From contig NZ_MLCE01000036.1 in NCBI RefSeq assembly GCF_002300165.1, positions 124,001 through 188,000 of the forward strand: a stretch of 64,000 nt of DNA. Reading direction: 5' to 3'. Position 1 is the first letter of the stretch; each line of letters opens with the position of its first letter. Positions 43,783-51,998 of this stretch are shown here, in pieces. This DNA is from Streptomyces sp. Tue6028. Its GTDB lineage: Bacteria; Actinomycetota; Actinomycetes; Streptomycetales; Streptomycetaceae. The position numbers and the translations under genes are program-made. Below the pieces are notes generated by a model. It made no database searches and was not told where the DNA came from. It saw only the letters and a list, made by a program, of their open reading frames with translations.

Positions 43783-43824
43783 CGTCTCCGGCGGACCTTT
43801 CGAGCGGCCTCGCCGGACAAGCGG

Positions 43825-44172
43825 TCACACCTGCTCGAAGTCCCCCGCGAGCGCGGAGGCGATCCGCATGTGCGACTCCGCCTCGTCGTGCCGCCCCTGG
43901 CGTTCGAGCGTGCGCCCCAGCATCAGCCGGGCGTAGTGCTCGACCGGGTCGAGCTCCACGAGCGCGCGCAGCTCCGTCTCCGCGCGGCGCAGCTGGGCCG
44001 AGTGGTAGTAGGAGCGCGCCAGCAGCAGCCGGGGTCCGACCTGCTCCGGCACCTCCTCGACCAGCCCACTCAGAATCCGCGCCGCGGCGGCGTAGTCCCT
44101 GGCCTCGAAGAACATCCCCGCCCGCTCCCAGCGCTCCGCGGCCGTTCCCTGGTCGTAGTACGTCGTGTCCAC
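43825..44172 (-). CDS. Tetratricopeptide-repeat protein
   Basis: Small helical protein of 115 residues. Two to three TPR units can be read: RWERAGMFFEARDYAAAARILSGLVEE, GPRLLLARSYYHSAQLRRAETELRALVELDP and HYARLMLGRTLERQGRHDEAESHMRIA. It is probably a protein-interaction adaptor. GTG at 44172 is chosen because AAGGAGG lies 7 nt upstream. It follows two MarR-type genes on the same strand; a GAATATTC palindrome sits in its upstream region. Confidence 0.8.
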   Translation of the reverse strand: MDTTYYDQGTAAERWERAGMFFEARDYAAAARILSGLVEEVPEQVGPRLLLARSYYHSAQLRRAETELRALVELDPVEHYARLMLGRTLERQGRHDEAESHMRIASALAGDFEQV

Positions 44173-44247
44173 TGCTGACCTCCTTCGACGCTCCACAACC
44201 GGGGCAGTTGGTTGAATATTCCACAACCCTGCGGAGGCTGCCGACCC

Positions 44248-44733
44248 CTACGCCCCGACCGCCTCGGTGTCGGCGGACTCCCCGTTCGCCGGCCCGGCAT
44301 CGGCCAGTTCGGCATCGGCCCGCTGCGTGATCAGCGCCAGCACGCGACCGGCCGTCGCGAGGTCCTCGGCCGGGATGCCGGCGTAGAGCCGGGCCGCGAT
44401 CGCGTTGCCCCCGGTGCGGACCGCCTCGAACAGCTCCCTGCCGCTGTCCGTGAGCGACACCTGGTCCGCCGCCGGCTCGTCCAGCAGCTTCCGTGCCGTC
44501 AGTTCCTCGACGGTCTCGCGGGCCAGCGTCTCGTCGATCTTCAGGGCTCCGGTCAGGCGGCCCACGAGCCGGCCGCGCTCGACGGTCCCGCCGTTGTCGG
44601 AGACCGCGCGGAGGGCGACGGACTGGTTGAAGGTGGTGCCGGTGCGGGCCAGGACCTTCTCCAGGGCGGCGCGGCTCGCGTAGTGGGCGAGGCCGATGAC
44701 CTGGCCGTTGACCGGGGGAGTGGTGGTGGTCAT
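44248..44733 (-). CDS. MarR-like winged-helix regulator
   Basis: Protein of 161 residues with the helical/winged-helix order of MarR-type regulators: QVIGLAHYASRAALEKVLARTGTTFNQSVALRAV, GGTVERGRLVGRLTGALKIDETLARETVEELTARKLLDEP, and the wing QVSLTDSGRELFEAVR. GAAGGAG is 6 nt before the ATG. It is the middle gene of MarR-MarR-TPR on the minus strand. Ligand is unknown. Confidence 0.75.
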   Translation of the reverse strand: MTTTTPPVNGQVIGLAHYASRAALEKVLARTGTTFNQSVALRAVSDNGGTVERGRLVGRLTGALKIDETLARETVEELTARKLLDEPAADQVSLTDSGRELFEAVRTGGNAIAARLYAGIPAEDLATAGRVLALITQRADAELADAGPANGESADTEAVGA

Positions 44734-44772
44734 GACGACTCCTTCTCGGAATGCGGATCGGATGGATCGGAC

Positions 44773-44880
44773 GCGGCGGGCTCTTCCTGCGTGCTGGGCT
44801 CCCCACGCGCGGCGGGCTCTTCCTATGCGCTGGACTCCCCGCCGGTGCCGGGCACTCCCGGTGTGCCGGGCTCCCCGCCC
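44773..44880. repeat. 36-bp tandem repeat across a MarR stop codon
   Basis: Units 44773-44808 and 44809-44844 share GCGGCGGGCTCTTCCT and CCCC ends; 44845-44880 is a more diverged third. The stop of the MarR gene (44823-44825) lies in unit two, and 12-residue repeats appear in its C-terminal tail. Confidence 0.8.
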
Positions 44881-45389
44881 GCGCCGGACTCTCCCGGCGC
44901 GGACGACTCTCGCGCGGCGGGAGAGCCCGGCGCGCGCGGATCGAGAGACACGTCGAGCAGGGTGGCCAGCTCAGCGCTGAACGCCCGTGTGCGTTCCCCG
45001 TCGAGCCCGCCGAGAGGTTCGAGGAGCTGGTCCAGGAGGCCCTGGACCGCCCGGATGGCGCGACGGGCGACAGCGCGCCCGTCCTCGGTCAGGGACAGCT
45101 GGACCGCCCGCGGGTCCGCCGGGTCCCGTACACGGTCGACGAACCCGGCCGCCTCCAGCGCGCGGGCCAGCTTCGAGACGTAGAGCGGTTCGAGCCCGGT
45201 GTGATCGGCGAGCCGGCGCTGACTGGGGCGCAGCCCGTCCCGCTGCATGCCGTACAGCGACGCCACCAGCGAGTACTGCGCGTGGGTCAGGCCGAGCGGG
45301 GCGACCGCACGGTCGACCGCCACACGCCATTTCATCGACAGACGCCAGACGAGGAAGCCGGGCGTCGCCTTGTCGGGTACCGAACTCAT
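44823..45389 (-). CDS. MarR-family transcriptional regulator with repetitive tail
   Basis: Regulator of 188 residues. The winged helix is clear: LTHAQYSLVASLYGMQRDGLRPSQRRLADHTGLEPLYVSKLARALEAAGFVDRVRDPADPRAVQLSLTEDGRAVAR-type sequence, with the DPADPRA wing typical of MarR. From about residue 150 the protein is a low-complexity Gly/Ser/Glu/Pro tail of 12-residue repeats that run into the stop codon. Two perfect 15-bp direct repeats lie directly upstream and probably act as its operator. Confidence 0.88.
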   Translation of the reverse strand: MSSVPDKATPGFLVWRLSMKWRVAVDRAVAPLGLTHAQYSLVASLYGMQRDGLRPSQRRLADHTGLEPLYVSKLARALEAAGFVDRVRDPADPRAVQLSLTEDGRAVARRAIRAVQGLLDQLLEPLGGLDGERTRAFSAELATLLDVSLDPRAPGSPAARESSAPGESGAGGEPGTPGVPGTGGESSA

Positions 45390-45399
45390 GGCAATTACC

Positions 45400-45429
45400 G
45401 TACATGGCTACTATGTACATGGCTACTAT
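45400..45429. promoter_or_regulatory. Two perfect 15-bp direct repeats in the MarR promoter
   Basis: GTACATGGCTACTAT occurs at 45400-45414 and 45415-45429, with a central ATGTACAT palindrome. It starts 11 bp upstream of the MarR ATG and 19 bp before a divergent small frame. An autoregulatory operator is the likely role. Confidence 0.6.
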
Positions 45430-45448
45430 TTTTCGGAGGGTCCGCCCG

Positions 45449-45532
45449 ATGGCGTACGCGCCTGCGACCGAGGACCTAGGACCCCTGCCGTTTCTCGGCC
45501 AAGACCCCCCGTACGGCGGTCCGATGGCCTGA
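45449..45532 (+). CDS. Possible 27-residue small protein divergent from MarR
   Basis: Frame MAYAPATEDLGPLPFLGQDP... of 27 codons with a good ribosome site (GGAGGG, 8 nt upstream) next to the MarR operator-like repeats. No family recognised. It could be a true small gene or the 5' remnant of a lost MarR target gene. Confidence 0.35.
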   Translation: MAYAPATEDLGPLPFLGQDPPYGGPMA

Positions 45533-45565
45533 CGCAAGGTCCTCGACAGGGCTAGGTTGTGCCCC

Positions 45566-46531
45566 ATGAGCAATCTTGATCGCGAGGCGGTTCCCGCCCT
45601 CTGCGGTGGCCGCGGGTTCGTGGTGGCCGAGCCGGTGCGCGAACTCCTCAGCCCCCGCCGGGTCAAGCTCGGCGAGTCCACCGAAGTCCGCCGTCTGCTC
45701 CCCAACCTGGGCCGTCGCATGGTCGGCGCGTGGTGCTTCGTCGATCACTACGGGCCCGACGACATCGCGGACGAGCCCGGCATGCAGGTCCCGCCGCACC
45801 CGCACATGGGCCTGCAGACCGTCAGCTGGCTGCACGAGGGCGAGGTGCTGCACCGTGACTCCACGGGCAGCCTGCAGACCATCCGCCCGCGCGAACTCGG
45901 TCTGATGACCTCGGGGCGGGCCATCAGCCACTCCGAGGAGAGCCCCCGGTCGCACGCCCGCCTCCTGCACGGCGCGCAGCTCTGGGTCGCCCTCCCCGAC
46001 AGCCACCGCCACACCGACCCGCGGTTCGAGCACCACGGCGAACTGCCGGTCGTCACGGCACCCGGCCTCGACGCCACACTTATTCTGGGCTCGGTCGACG
46101 GCGCGACCTCGCCCGGCACGACGTACACGCCGATCGTCGGTGCCGACCTGGCCCTCGCGCAGGGCGCCGACGTACGGCTGCCCCTGGAGCCCGACTTCGA
46201 GTACGCCGTGCTCTCCATGTCCGGCGAGGCGCACGTCGACGGCGTACCGGTGCTCCCCGGCTCGATGCTCTACCTCGGCTGCGGCCGCACCGAACTCCCC
46301 CTGCGGGCCGAGTCGGACGCGGCCCTCATGCTCCTGGGCGGCGAGCCCTTCGAAGAGGAGCTGATCATGTGGTGGAACTTCATCGGACGGACCAACGCGG
46401 ACATCGAGCAGGCCCGGCAGGACTGGACGGTCGGCTCACGCTTCGGCGAGGTCAAGGGCTACGACGGCGACCCGCTGGCCGCCCCCGACCTGCCCCCGGT
46501 GCCGCTGAAGCCGCGCGGACGAGTGCGTTGA
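45566..46531 (+). CDS. Pirin-family protein
   Basis: Bicupin protein of 321 residues. The N-terminal metal-binding cupin has VPPHPHMGLQTVSWLHEGEVLHRDSTG (the His/His/His/Glu set) and SHSEESP; the C-terminal cupin includes LSMSGEAHVDGVPVLPGSMLYLG and ends WNFIGRTNADIEQARQDW, a pirin hallmark. Some bacterial pirins are quercetinases, others regulate enzymes; the role here is open. ATG 45566 is preferred over a TTG 9 bp upstream. Confidence 0.9.
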   Translation: MSNLDREAVPALCGGRGFVVAEPVRELLSPRRVKLGESTEVRRLLPNLGRRMVGAWCFVDHYGPDDIADEPGMQVPPHPHMGLQTVSWLHEGEVLHRDSTGSLQTIRPRELGLMTSGRAISHSEESPRSHARLLHGAQLWVALPDSHRHTDPRFEHHGELPVVTAPGLDATLILGSVDGATSPGTTYTPIVGADLALAQGADVRLPLEPDFEYAVLSMSGEAHVDGVPVLPGSMLYLGCGRTELPLRAESDAALMLLGGEPFEEELIMWWNFIGRTNADIEQARQDWTVGSRFGEVKGYDGDPLAAPDLPPVPLKPRGRVR

Positions 46532-46746
46532 CCTGCGAAGACGCCCGCGAATCCAAGGCCTGGCCGGTGATGTCGGCCCTGACCGGACGAACACCGACTC
46601 GACGCCGACCTCATCGACCGTCCGCGGGGCCGGATTGACCACCCGTCGGGGCAGGCCGACTCGACTCCGCATTCACCGACCGTTCTGCCCATCCGCGGCA
46701 CGACCGAGCGGGGGATCGTCGCGGGCGACACCGCTCGCGTGCGCGT

Positions 46747-48117
46747 TCAGACCGGCAGCAGCCGGGCGATCAGCGCGCTGAGCTGCCGTGCGTTGCGGCA
46801 CTCGTGCATCTCGACGAGCCCGGCGTAGGCGGGGGCGGCGGAGTCGCCGGTGCCCCACTGGGAACGCGGTTCGGGGTTCAGCCAGTAGGTGCGGCGGGAC
46901 CGCTCGGAGATGTCCCGCACGGCCGGCAGGTTGGGGTCGCTCATGTTCGTGCGGGCGTCACCGAGGACGAACACGGTAGTGCGGGGGCCCACGGCGTCGG
47001 CGTACCGCTCGGTGAACTCCCCGAACGCGACACCGTAGTCACTGCTGCCGTGCCACCCCGTCAGCGTCGCCTCGTCGCGGATGCGGGCACTCAGTCCGTC
47101 GGCGTCGGCCGCGCCGCGCCGCAGCAGGCCGGTCACCTCGTCGATCCGGTTGACGAAGGCGAACACCCGCACCTTGCTGAACTGGTCGTGCAGCGCCTGC
47201 ACCAGCAGCATCGTGAAGTCGGAGAACCCCGACACGGAACCCGAGACGTCGCACACCAGCACCAGTTCCGGGCGGACGGGGCGACGCCTGCGCAGCACGG
47301 GCCGCATCGGCACCCCGCCCGTCGACAGCGAGCCGCGCAGCGTCCTGCGCAGGTCGATGGTGCCGCGGGAGGCCCGGCGGCGGCGTGCGGCGAGCCGGGT
47401 GGCCAGCTTGCGGGCCAGCGGCTGCACCACCTTGCGCAGTTCGGCGAGCCGGTCCCGCCCCGCGAAGAGGAAGTCGACCCGGTCGGCGGTCGGCGCCACC
47501 GCCCGCCGCGCGATCTCGTCCCGGCCGCGCCGCTCGGCCACCCGGCGCCGCGCCTCCGTGGCGACCTGCTGCCGGAACTCCTCGATGCGCCGCCGGATCT
47601 CGTCCTCCAGCAGCCGGTCGGTGAAACCGGCGGCGTCGCCGCGGGCACGGACGGTGTCACGCACCCGGGCCATCAGTGTCTGCGGACGCAGCCGGTCCAG
47701 CGCCTGGTACGACGACCAGCCGTCACCGCCCGGCGTGGCGCCGTAGCCGCCGAAACCGGTCACGGCCTCCTGCGCCAGCCGGGCCAGCATCGCCCGGTCG
47801 TCGGTGGCGAGCGCCTCGGCCAGCCGGTCGCGCAGGTCCTCCCGGTCCACCGTCGCGTCGGCGTCCAGGGCGCCGACGCGGCGCGGGAAGTACACGTCGA
47901 AGACCGGGTCGAACACCCGTCGCTGCCCGGGGTTGTGCAGCAGCGTGGCGGCCAGCCCCTCGCGCAGCCGTTCGCGGTCGGTGAGGCCGAGCGCCTCCAG
48001 GGCCTGCGCGGCGTCCACGCTCTCCCCGGTGCCGATGCGCACACCGTGCGAGCGCAGCGCGCCGACCAGGCCGGTCAGCCGTTCCGCGAGGTCCGCGGCG
48101 GGCGCCGGAGAGGTCAC
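46747..48117 (-). CDS. CoxE-like VWA-domain protein
   Basis: Protein of 456 residues. The N-terminal part (AERLTGLVGALRSHGVRIGTGESVDAAQAL) and central RRRASRGTIDLRRTLRGSLSTGG are typical of CoxE/VWA_2 proteins. The von Willebrand A domain has the MIDAS motif VCDVSGSVSGFS, a later threonine/aspartate (GWHGSSDYG) and VFVLGDARTN. Together with the MoxR ATPase it should form a metal-insertion or chaperone unit. The GTG start overlaps the MoxR stop by 4 bp. Confidence 0.9.
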   Translation of the reverse strand: MTSPAPAADLAERLTGLVGALRSHGVRIGTGESVDAAQALEALGLTDRERLREGLAATLLHNPGQRRVFDPVFDVYFPRRVGALDADATVDREDLRDRLAEALATDDRAMLARLAQEAVTGFGGYGATPGGDGWSSYQALDRLRPQTLMARVRDTVRARGDAAGFTDRLLEDEIRRRIEEFRQQVATEARRRVAERRGRDEIARRAVAPTADRVDFLFAGRDRLAELRKVVQPLARKLATRLAARRRRASRGTIDLRRTLRGSLSTGGVPMRPVLRRRRPVRPELVLVCDVSGSVSGFSDFTMLLVQALHDQFSKVRVFAFVNRIDEVTGLLRRGAADADGLSARIRDEATLTGWHGSSDYGVAFGEFTERYADAVGPRTTVFVLGDARTNMSDPNLPAVRDISERSRRTYWLNPEPRSQWGTGDSAAPAYAGLVEMHECRNARQLSALIARLLPV

Positions 48118-49013
48118 AGGGAGTCCAGGTCGAGCTTGGCCGCCGCCTTGAGGACGTCGTCCTGGTGCTTGAGGATGACGCCCAGACTGTCGCGTACGAC
48201 GGTCTCGTCCAGGGTGTCCGCGCCGAGCGCGAGGAGCGTGCGGGCCCAGTCGATGGTCTCCGCCACCGATGGCACCTTCCGCAGGTCCATCTCGCGCAGC
48301 GCGCCGACCACCCGCACCACGGACTCCGTCAGCGCCGCGTCGAGGCCCGGCACCTTCAGCCGTACGATCCGGCGCTCCAACTCCTCGTCGGGGAAGCCGA
48401 TGTGGAGGAAGAGACAGCGGCGACGCAGCGCTTCGGACAGCTCGCGGCTCGCGTTGGAGGTGAGCACCACGAACGGGCGGCGGGTCGCGGTGACGGTGCC
48501 GAGCTCGGGGACGGTCACCTGGAAGTCGCTGAGCACTTCGAGCAGCAGGCCCTCCACCTCGACGTCGGCCTTGTCGGTCTCGTCGATGAGCAGCACCTTG
48601 GGGTCGTCCCCGCGGATCGCCGTGAGCAGCGGCCGGGGCAGCAGGAACTCCTCGCTGAAGATGTCCGTGCGCGTCTCGTCCCACGTCTCGTCCCGCCCGG
48701 CGCTGATGCGCAGCAGCTGCTTGGCGTGGTTCCACTCGTACAGCGCCCGGGACTCGTCGACCCCCTCGTAGCACTGCAGGCGGATCAGCCGGGCCTCGCC
48801 GACCTGGGCGACGGCCTTGGCGAGTTCGGTCTTGCCGACGCCTGCCGGGCCCTCCACCAGAAGCGGCTTGCCGAGCCGGTCGGCGAGGAACACCGTGGTG
48901 GCGACGGCGGGCGACGCGAGATAGCCGGTCTCGGCGAGGCGCGCGGTGACATCGTCGACGGACGTGAAAAGCAACGGGGCCTCCAGCTCGGCACGGGCCA
49001 GGTCGGGCCCCAC
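48114..49013 (-). CDS. MoxR-type AAA+ ATPase
   Basis: AAA+ ATPase of 299 residues. Walker A GPAGVGKTELAKAV (about residues 55-68), Walker B VLLIDETDKAD, sensor 1 VVLTSNASRELSEALRRRC and the C-terminal helical lid are visible. MoxR proteins with a VWA partner act as chaperones that activate metalloenzymes. The GTG start is 8 bp past a stop in the leader; coupled to the VWA gene. The target enzyme is not adjacent, though the molybdenum enzyme gene at 50668 lies 1.7 kb away. Confidence 0.9.
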   Translation of the reverse strand: MGPDLARAELEAPLLFTSVDDVTARLAETGYLASPAVATTVFLADRLGKPLLVEGPAGVGKTELAKAVAQVGEARLIRLQCYEGVDESRALYEWNHAKQLLRISAGRDETWDETRTDIFSEEFLLPRPLLTAIRGDDPKVLLIDETDKADVEVEGLLLEVLSDFQVTVPELGTVTATRRPFVVLTSNASRELSEALRRRCLFLHIGFPDEELERRIVRLKVPGLDAALTESVVRVVGALREMDLRKVPSVAETIDWARTLLALGADTLDETVVRDSLGVILKHQDDVLKAAAKLDLDSL

Positions 49014-49052
49014 TATCTAAGCGCTTGTTCACGGCTTCTGTCACCTGTGACG

Positions 49053-49172
49053 GCGCCCACGCCGGAGGCCGCACGGGGTACCCGCCGCAGGCCCGCGCAG
49101 AGCATCCGTCGGACGCCCGCTCAGGGCACCCGCCGGAGGCTCACGCCGGGCACCTGCCGGACCCCCTGTCGG
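49053..49172. repeat. Five degenerate 24-bp tandem units upstream of MoxR
   Basis: Units begin at 49053, 49077, 49101, 49125 and 49149 with the pattern GGCACCCGCCGGAGGCYCRC plus four bases. They fill most of the 185-bp spacer between MoxR and the glycosyltransferase-like gene. Frames through it give octapeptide repeats, but no gene is likely. Confidence 0.75.
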
Positions 49173-49198
49173 GTCGGTGGCACCGGGACGCTGCGGTG

Positions 49199-50554
49199 TC
49201 ACCAGCCGGTCAGCAGCAGGTGGTTGAGGAGCAGGGCGAGCACGGCCTGCGCGGCGAGCCAGCCGCGGGGCCGGGGCAGCAGCGCGCCCGCCGCGAGCAG
49301 CCACATCGCGAACGGCAGCCAGATCCGCTCCGTCTCCGCCTTGCTCATCCCGGACAGATCGGCGACGAGGAGGGCGAGCAGGGCGGCGAGCACGAGCAGC
49401 GCGAGACGGGCTTCCGGCACGCTGCCGGGCATCCGGGGTCCCTTGCGGAGAACGGCCCGTAGCTCACCGAGGACGGGCGTCGCGCAGGCGCGTCGCAGCC
49501 CCGCCACCGTCGCCGGGCCCACGACCAGCACCGTGCAGGCGAGGTTCGCCCACACCCAGTAGCCGTACGGCCGGATGCCGCCCGCGCCCTCGTAGTAGCG
49601 GGTGACCAGCAGCCGGTACGCCTCCCACCAGTCGAAGCCGAGCAGGGTGAACACCAGCGGCACGACCGCGGCCCCGGCGGCGACGTAGGGCAGCGGGCGC
49701 AGTCGACGGGAGCCGAGCAGCAGCGCGGCGGCGGCGATCGGCGCGAACAGCGTCAGCCCGTAGGAGAGGTAGCAGGTGAGGCCGAACAGGAGGCCCGAGG
49801 CGAGACCGCAGGCCCGGGGGCGGTGCCCGGTGACGGCGAGGGCGAGGAACGCGACGGCCCACGCGGCGACGGCCGCGAAGTAGCCGTCCGCGGAGGTGCC
49901 CATCCATACGGCCGCCGGGGCGAGCACGAGGAACGGCGCGGCACGGCGGGCCAGCGCCTCCCCGCAGAGCACCCGCACGGCCACGAGGACCGCGGCCGGC
50001 GCGGCGGCCCCGACGACGATGCACCAGACCCCGGCCCACGCGCCGCCGCCCAGCCCGATCCGGTCCAGCAGGACGAACGTGACGGTGGCGGCCGGGGGAT
50101 GCCCGGCCACGTGGGCCGGCCAGTGGTCCGGCGAGTGGATCAGGATGTGGTGGGTGAAGTCCCGCAGCGTGCCCGGGATGTCGTGGAATCGGTCGATGAC
50201 CTGGAGGTACTCGTACTCGGTCGTGAGGCGCCGCGCGATCCCGCGCTGCCAGCCGTCGACCAGCGCCAGGGCGAACGTCCACGCCATGGCCGTGCCCCAG
50301 GCGGCCCACAGCAGGGCGCGCCAGGGCAGCCGGGCGGCGAGGCGCGGACCGTACGCGACGACGGCGACCGCCACGACGAGCGCGACGGCGGTGCCGGGTC
50401 CCGCGTGCGGTTCCCAGTGGGCGTACAGCGGTGGCCAGGACACGTGCAGGGTGCCGTCGCGGTGTTCGATCCGGTCGCCGATGAGGACGGCGGCCGCGAC
50501 GAGCAGGGCGGCGGCCGGCACGGCGTACAGGTCACGGAGAAGATCGCGGTTCAC
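49199..50554 (-). CDS. Polytopic membrane protein, GT-C glycosyltransferase-like
   Basis: Integral membrane protein of 451 residues with about ten predicted helices (for example AVPAAALLVAAAVLIGD, PGTAVALVVAVAVVAYG, WTFALALVDGW and ARLALLVLAALLALLVADL). An extracytoplasmic loop between helices holds RLTTEYEYLQVIDRFHDIPGT and DHWPAHVAGHPPA, resembling acceptor loops of polyprenyl-linked sugar transferases. I would place it among GT-C mannosyl/arabinosyl-type enzymes, uncertainly. It starts the region rich in glycosyl-transfer genes. Confidence 0.65.
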   Translation of the reverse strand: MNRDLLRDLYAVPAAALLVAAAVLIGDRIEHRDGTLHVSWPPLYAHWEPHAGPGTAVALVVAVAVVAYGPRLAARLPWRALLWAAWGTAMAWTFALALVDGWQRGIARRLTTEYEYLQVIDRFHDIPGTLRDFTHHILIHSPDHWPAHVAGHPPAATVTFVLLDRIGLGGGAWAGVWCIVVGAAAPAAVLVAVRVLCGEALARRAAPFLVLAPAAVWMGTSADGYFAAVAAWAVAFLALAVTGHRPRACGLASGLLFGLTCYLSYGLTLFAPIAAAALLLGSRRLRPLPYVAAGAAVVPLVFTLLGFDWWEAYRLLVTRYYEGAGGIRPYGYWVWANLACTVLVVGPATVAGLRRACATPVLGELRAVLRKGPRMPGSVPEARLALLVLAALLALLVADLSGMSKAETERIWLPFAMWLLAAGALLPRPRGWLAAQAVLALLLNHLLLTGW

Positions 50555-50667
50555 ACCGGCACGCTAGGCCGCGGTACCCCCTCGACCGCCGCCCCTCGTG
50601 TGGACGTCAGAGTTTCGTCATCGTTCGCGGCCCCTTTCGGGTGGTGTCGCGGGCCTACGGTCGGGCC

Positions 50668-51894
50668 ATGCCTCGGTCTCCCTCCTCGCCCGCGTTCTGG
50701 CGCAGCCCGGTGCGCGGCCCCTGGTTCACCGCCGTGCTCGGCGTCGTCCTGCTCGGCGGGATCACGGTGCTGTTCGTCACCGGGCTCGTGTCGTACGCCG
50801 CCTACAACCCGGACCTGTCACCGGTCAACGACAAGACCCCGGACAAGGGGCTGCTCGGCTTCTACCTGTTCTCCTGGCCGACCGGCCCGGTCTGGCTCTA
50901 CCGCCTCACCCAGGGCGTGCACGTGACGCTGGGCGTCGTGCTCGTCCCCGTCCTGCTCGCGAAGCTGTGGTCGGTCGTGCCGAAGCTGTTCGCGCTGCCG
51001 CCCGCACGGTCGCTCGCCCATGCGCTGGAGCGGATCTCGTTGCTCCTGCTGGTCGGTGGCGGGCTGTTCGAGTTCACCACGGGGATCCTGAACGTCCAGC
51101 TCGACTACGTCTTCCCCGGCTCGTTCTACCCGCTGCACTTCTACGGGGCCTGGGTGTTCTTCGCCGCGTTCGTGGCACACGCCGTGCTCAAGATGCCGGC
51201 GGCGCTCCGCGCGCTGCGCCACCCGCACGACGAACAGGGCGACCTGGTCGCACCGGAGCCCGCAGAGCCCACCGTCTCGCGGCGCGGCGCCCTCGGTGTC
51301 GTGGGCGGCGGCTCGCTGCTGCTGTTCGTCACGACGGCCGGCCGCAGCTTCGACGGGCCGCTGCGCCGAACCGCCCTGCTCACGCCGCACGGCGGCCCCG
51401 AACCGGGCGGCGGGCCCGCCGGGTTCCAGATCAACAAGACGGCCGCGTCACGGGGGATCAGCGCGAGCGAGACGACCGAGGAGGCATGGCGGCTCGTCGT
51501 GCGGGGACGTGGCCGCACGGTGCGACTGAGCAGGTCCGATCTGCTCGGACTCCCGCTGCACAGTGCAGCGCTGCCCATCGCGTGCGTGGAGGGCTGGTCC
51601 ACCTCCGACCAGTGGTGGCGGGGGGTGCGGCTGCGCGACCTCGCGGCGCTCGTCGGGTACGAGCCCCAGACGGCGCCCGACGTCCTGGTCGAGTCCCTCC
51701 AGCGGCACGGCGCCTTCCGCAGCGCGGCGCTGCGCGACAACCAGGTGCGCGACCCGCGTTCCCTGCTCGCGCTCTACGTCAACGGCGCGCCGTTGACGCC
51801 CGATCACGGCCACCCGGCGCGCGTCATCGTCCCCGCGGCGCCCGGTGTGCTCAACACCAAATGGGTGGCCCGGATGACGTTCGGAGACCTGTGA
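50668..51894 (+). CDS. Molybdopterin-dependent oxidoreductase fused to a cytochrome b561-like membrane domain
   Basis: Protein of 408 residues. The first 180 contain four helices (WFTAVLGVVLLGGITVLFVTG, GVHVTLGVVLVPVLLAKLW, ISLLLLVGGGLFEFTTGI, GAWVFFAAFVAHAVL) as in heme b561-like anchors. The C-terminal part is a sulfite-oxidase-fold molybdopterin domain: WRLVVRG, IACVEGWSTSDQWWRGVRL with the Cys ligand of Mo, and the ending HPARVIVPAAPGVLNTKWV. The substrate is unknown. The stop overlaps the next ATG by one base. Confidence 0.85.
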   Translation: MPRSPSSPAFWRSPVRGPWFTAVLGVVLLGGITVLFVTGLVSYAAYNPDLSPVNDKTPDKGLLGFYLFSWPTGPVWLYRLTQGVHVTLGVVLVPVLLAKLWSVVPKLFALPPARSLAHALERISLLLLVGGGLFEFTTGILNVQLDYVFPGSFYPLHFYGAWVFFAAFVAHAVLKMPAALRALRHPHDEQGDLVAPEPAEPTVSRRGALGVVGGGSLLLFVTTAGRSFDGPLRRTALLTPHGGPEPGGGPAGFQINKTAASRGISASETTEEAWRLVVRGRGRTVRLSRSDLLGLPLHSAALPIACVEGWSTSDQWWRGVRLRDLAALVGYEPQTAPDVLVESLQRHGAFRSAALRDNQVRDPRSLLALYVNGAPLTPDHGHPARVIVPAAPGVLNTKWVARMTFGDL

Positions 51895-51998
51895 TGAGGC
51901 GGCCCGTGGTGAGACGACCCACGATGCGGTGGCCCGCGATGCGGTGGCCCGCGATGCGGTGGCCCGCGATGAAGCGGCCCGTGCTGCGGTGGCCCGGT
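51894..51998. repeat. 15-bp minisatellite at a start codon
   Basis: Seven units; three (51923-51967) are perfect copies of GATGCGGTGGCCCGC. Flanking units are diverged. They code the MRWPA pentapeptides and begin at the ATG itself. Confidence 0.9.

Noticed and set aside
46532..46746. Small gene between pirin and VWA genes
   Set aside because: Only short shadow frames and weak sequence repetition around CGACTCGAC are seen.
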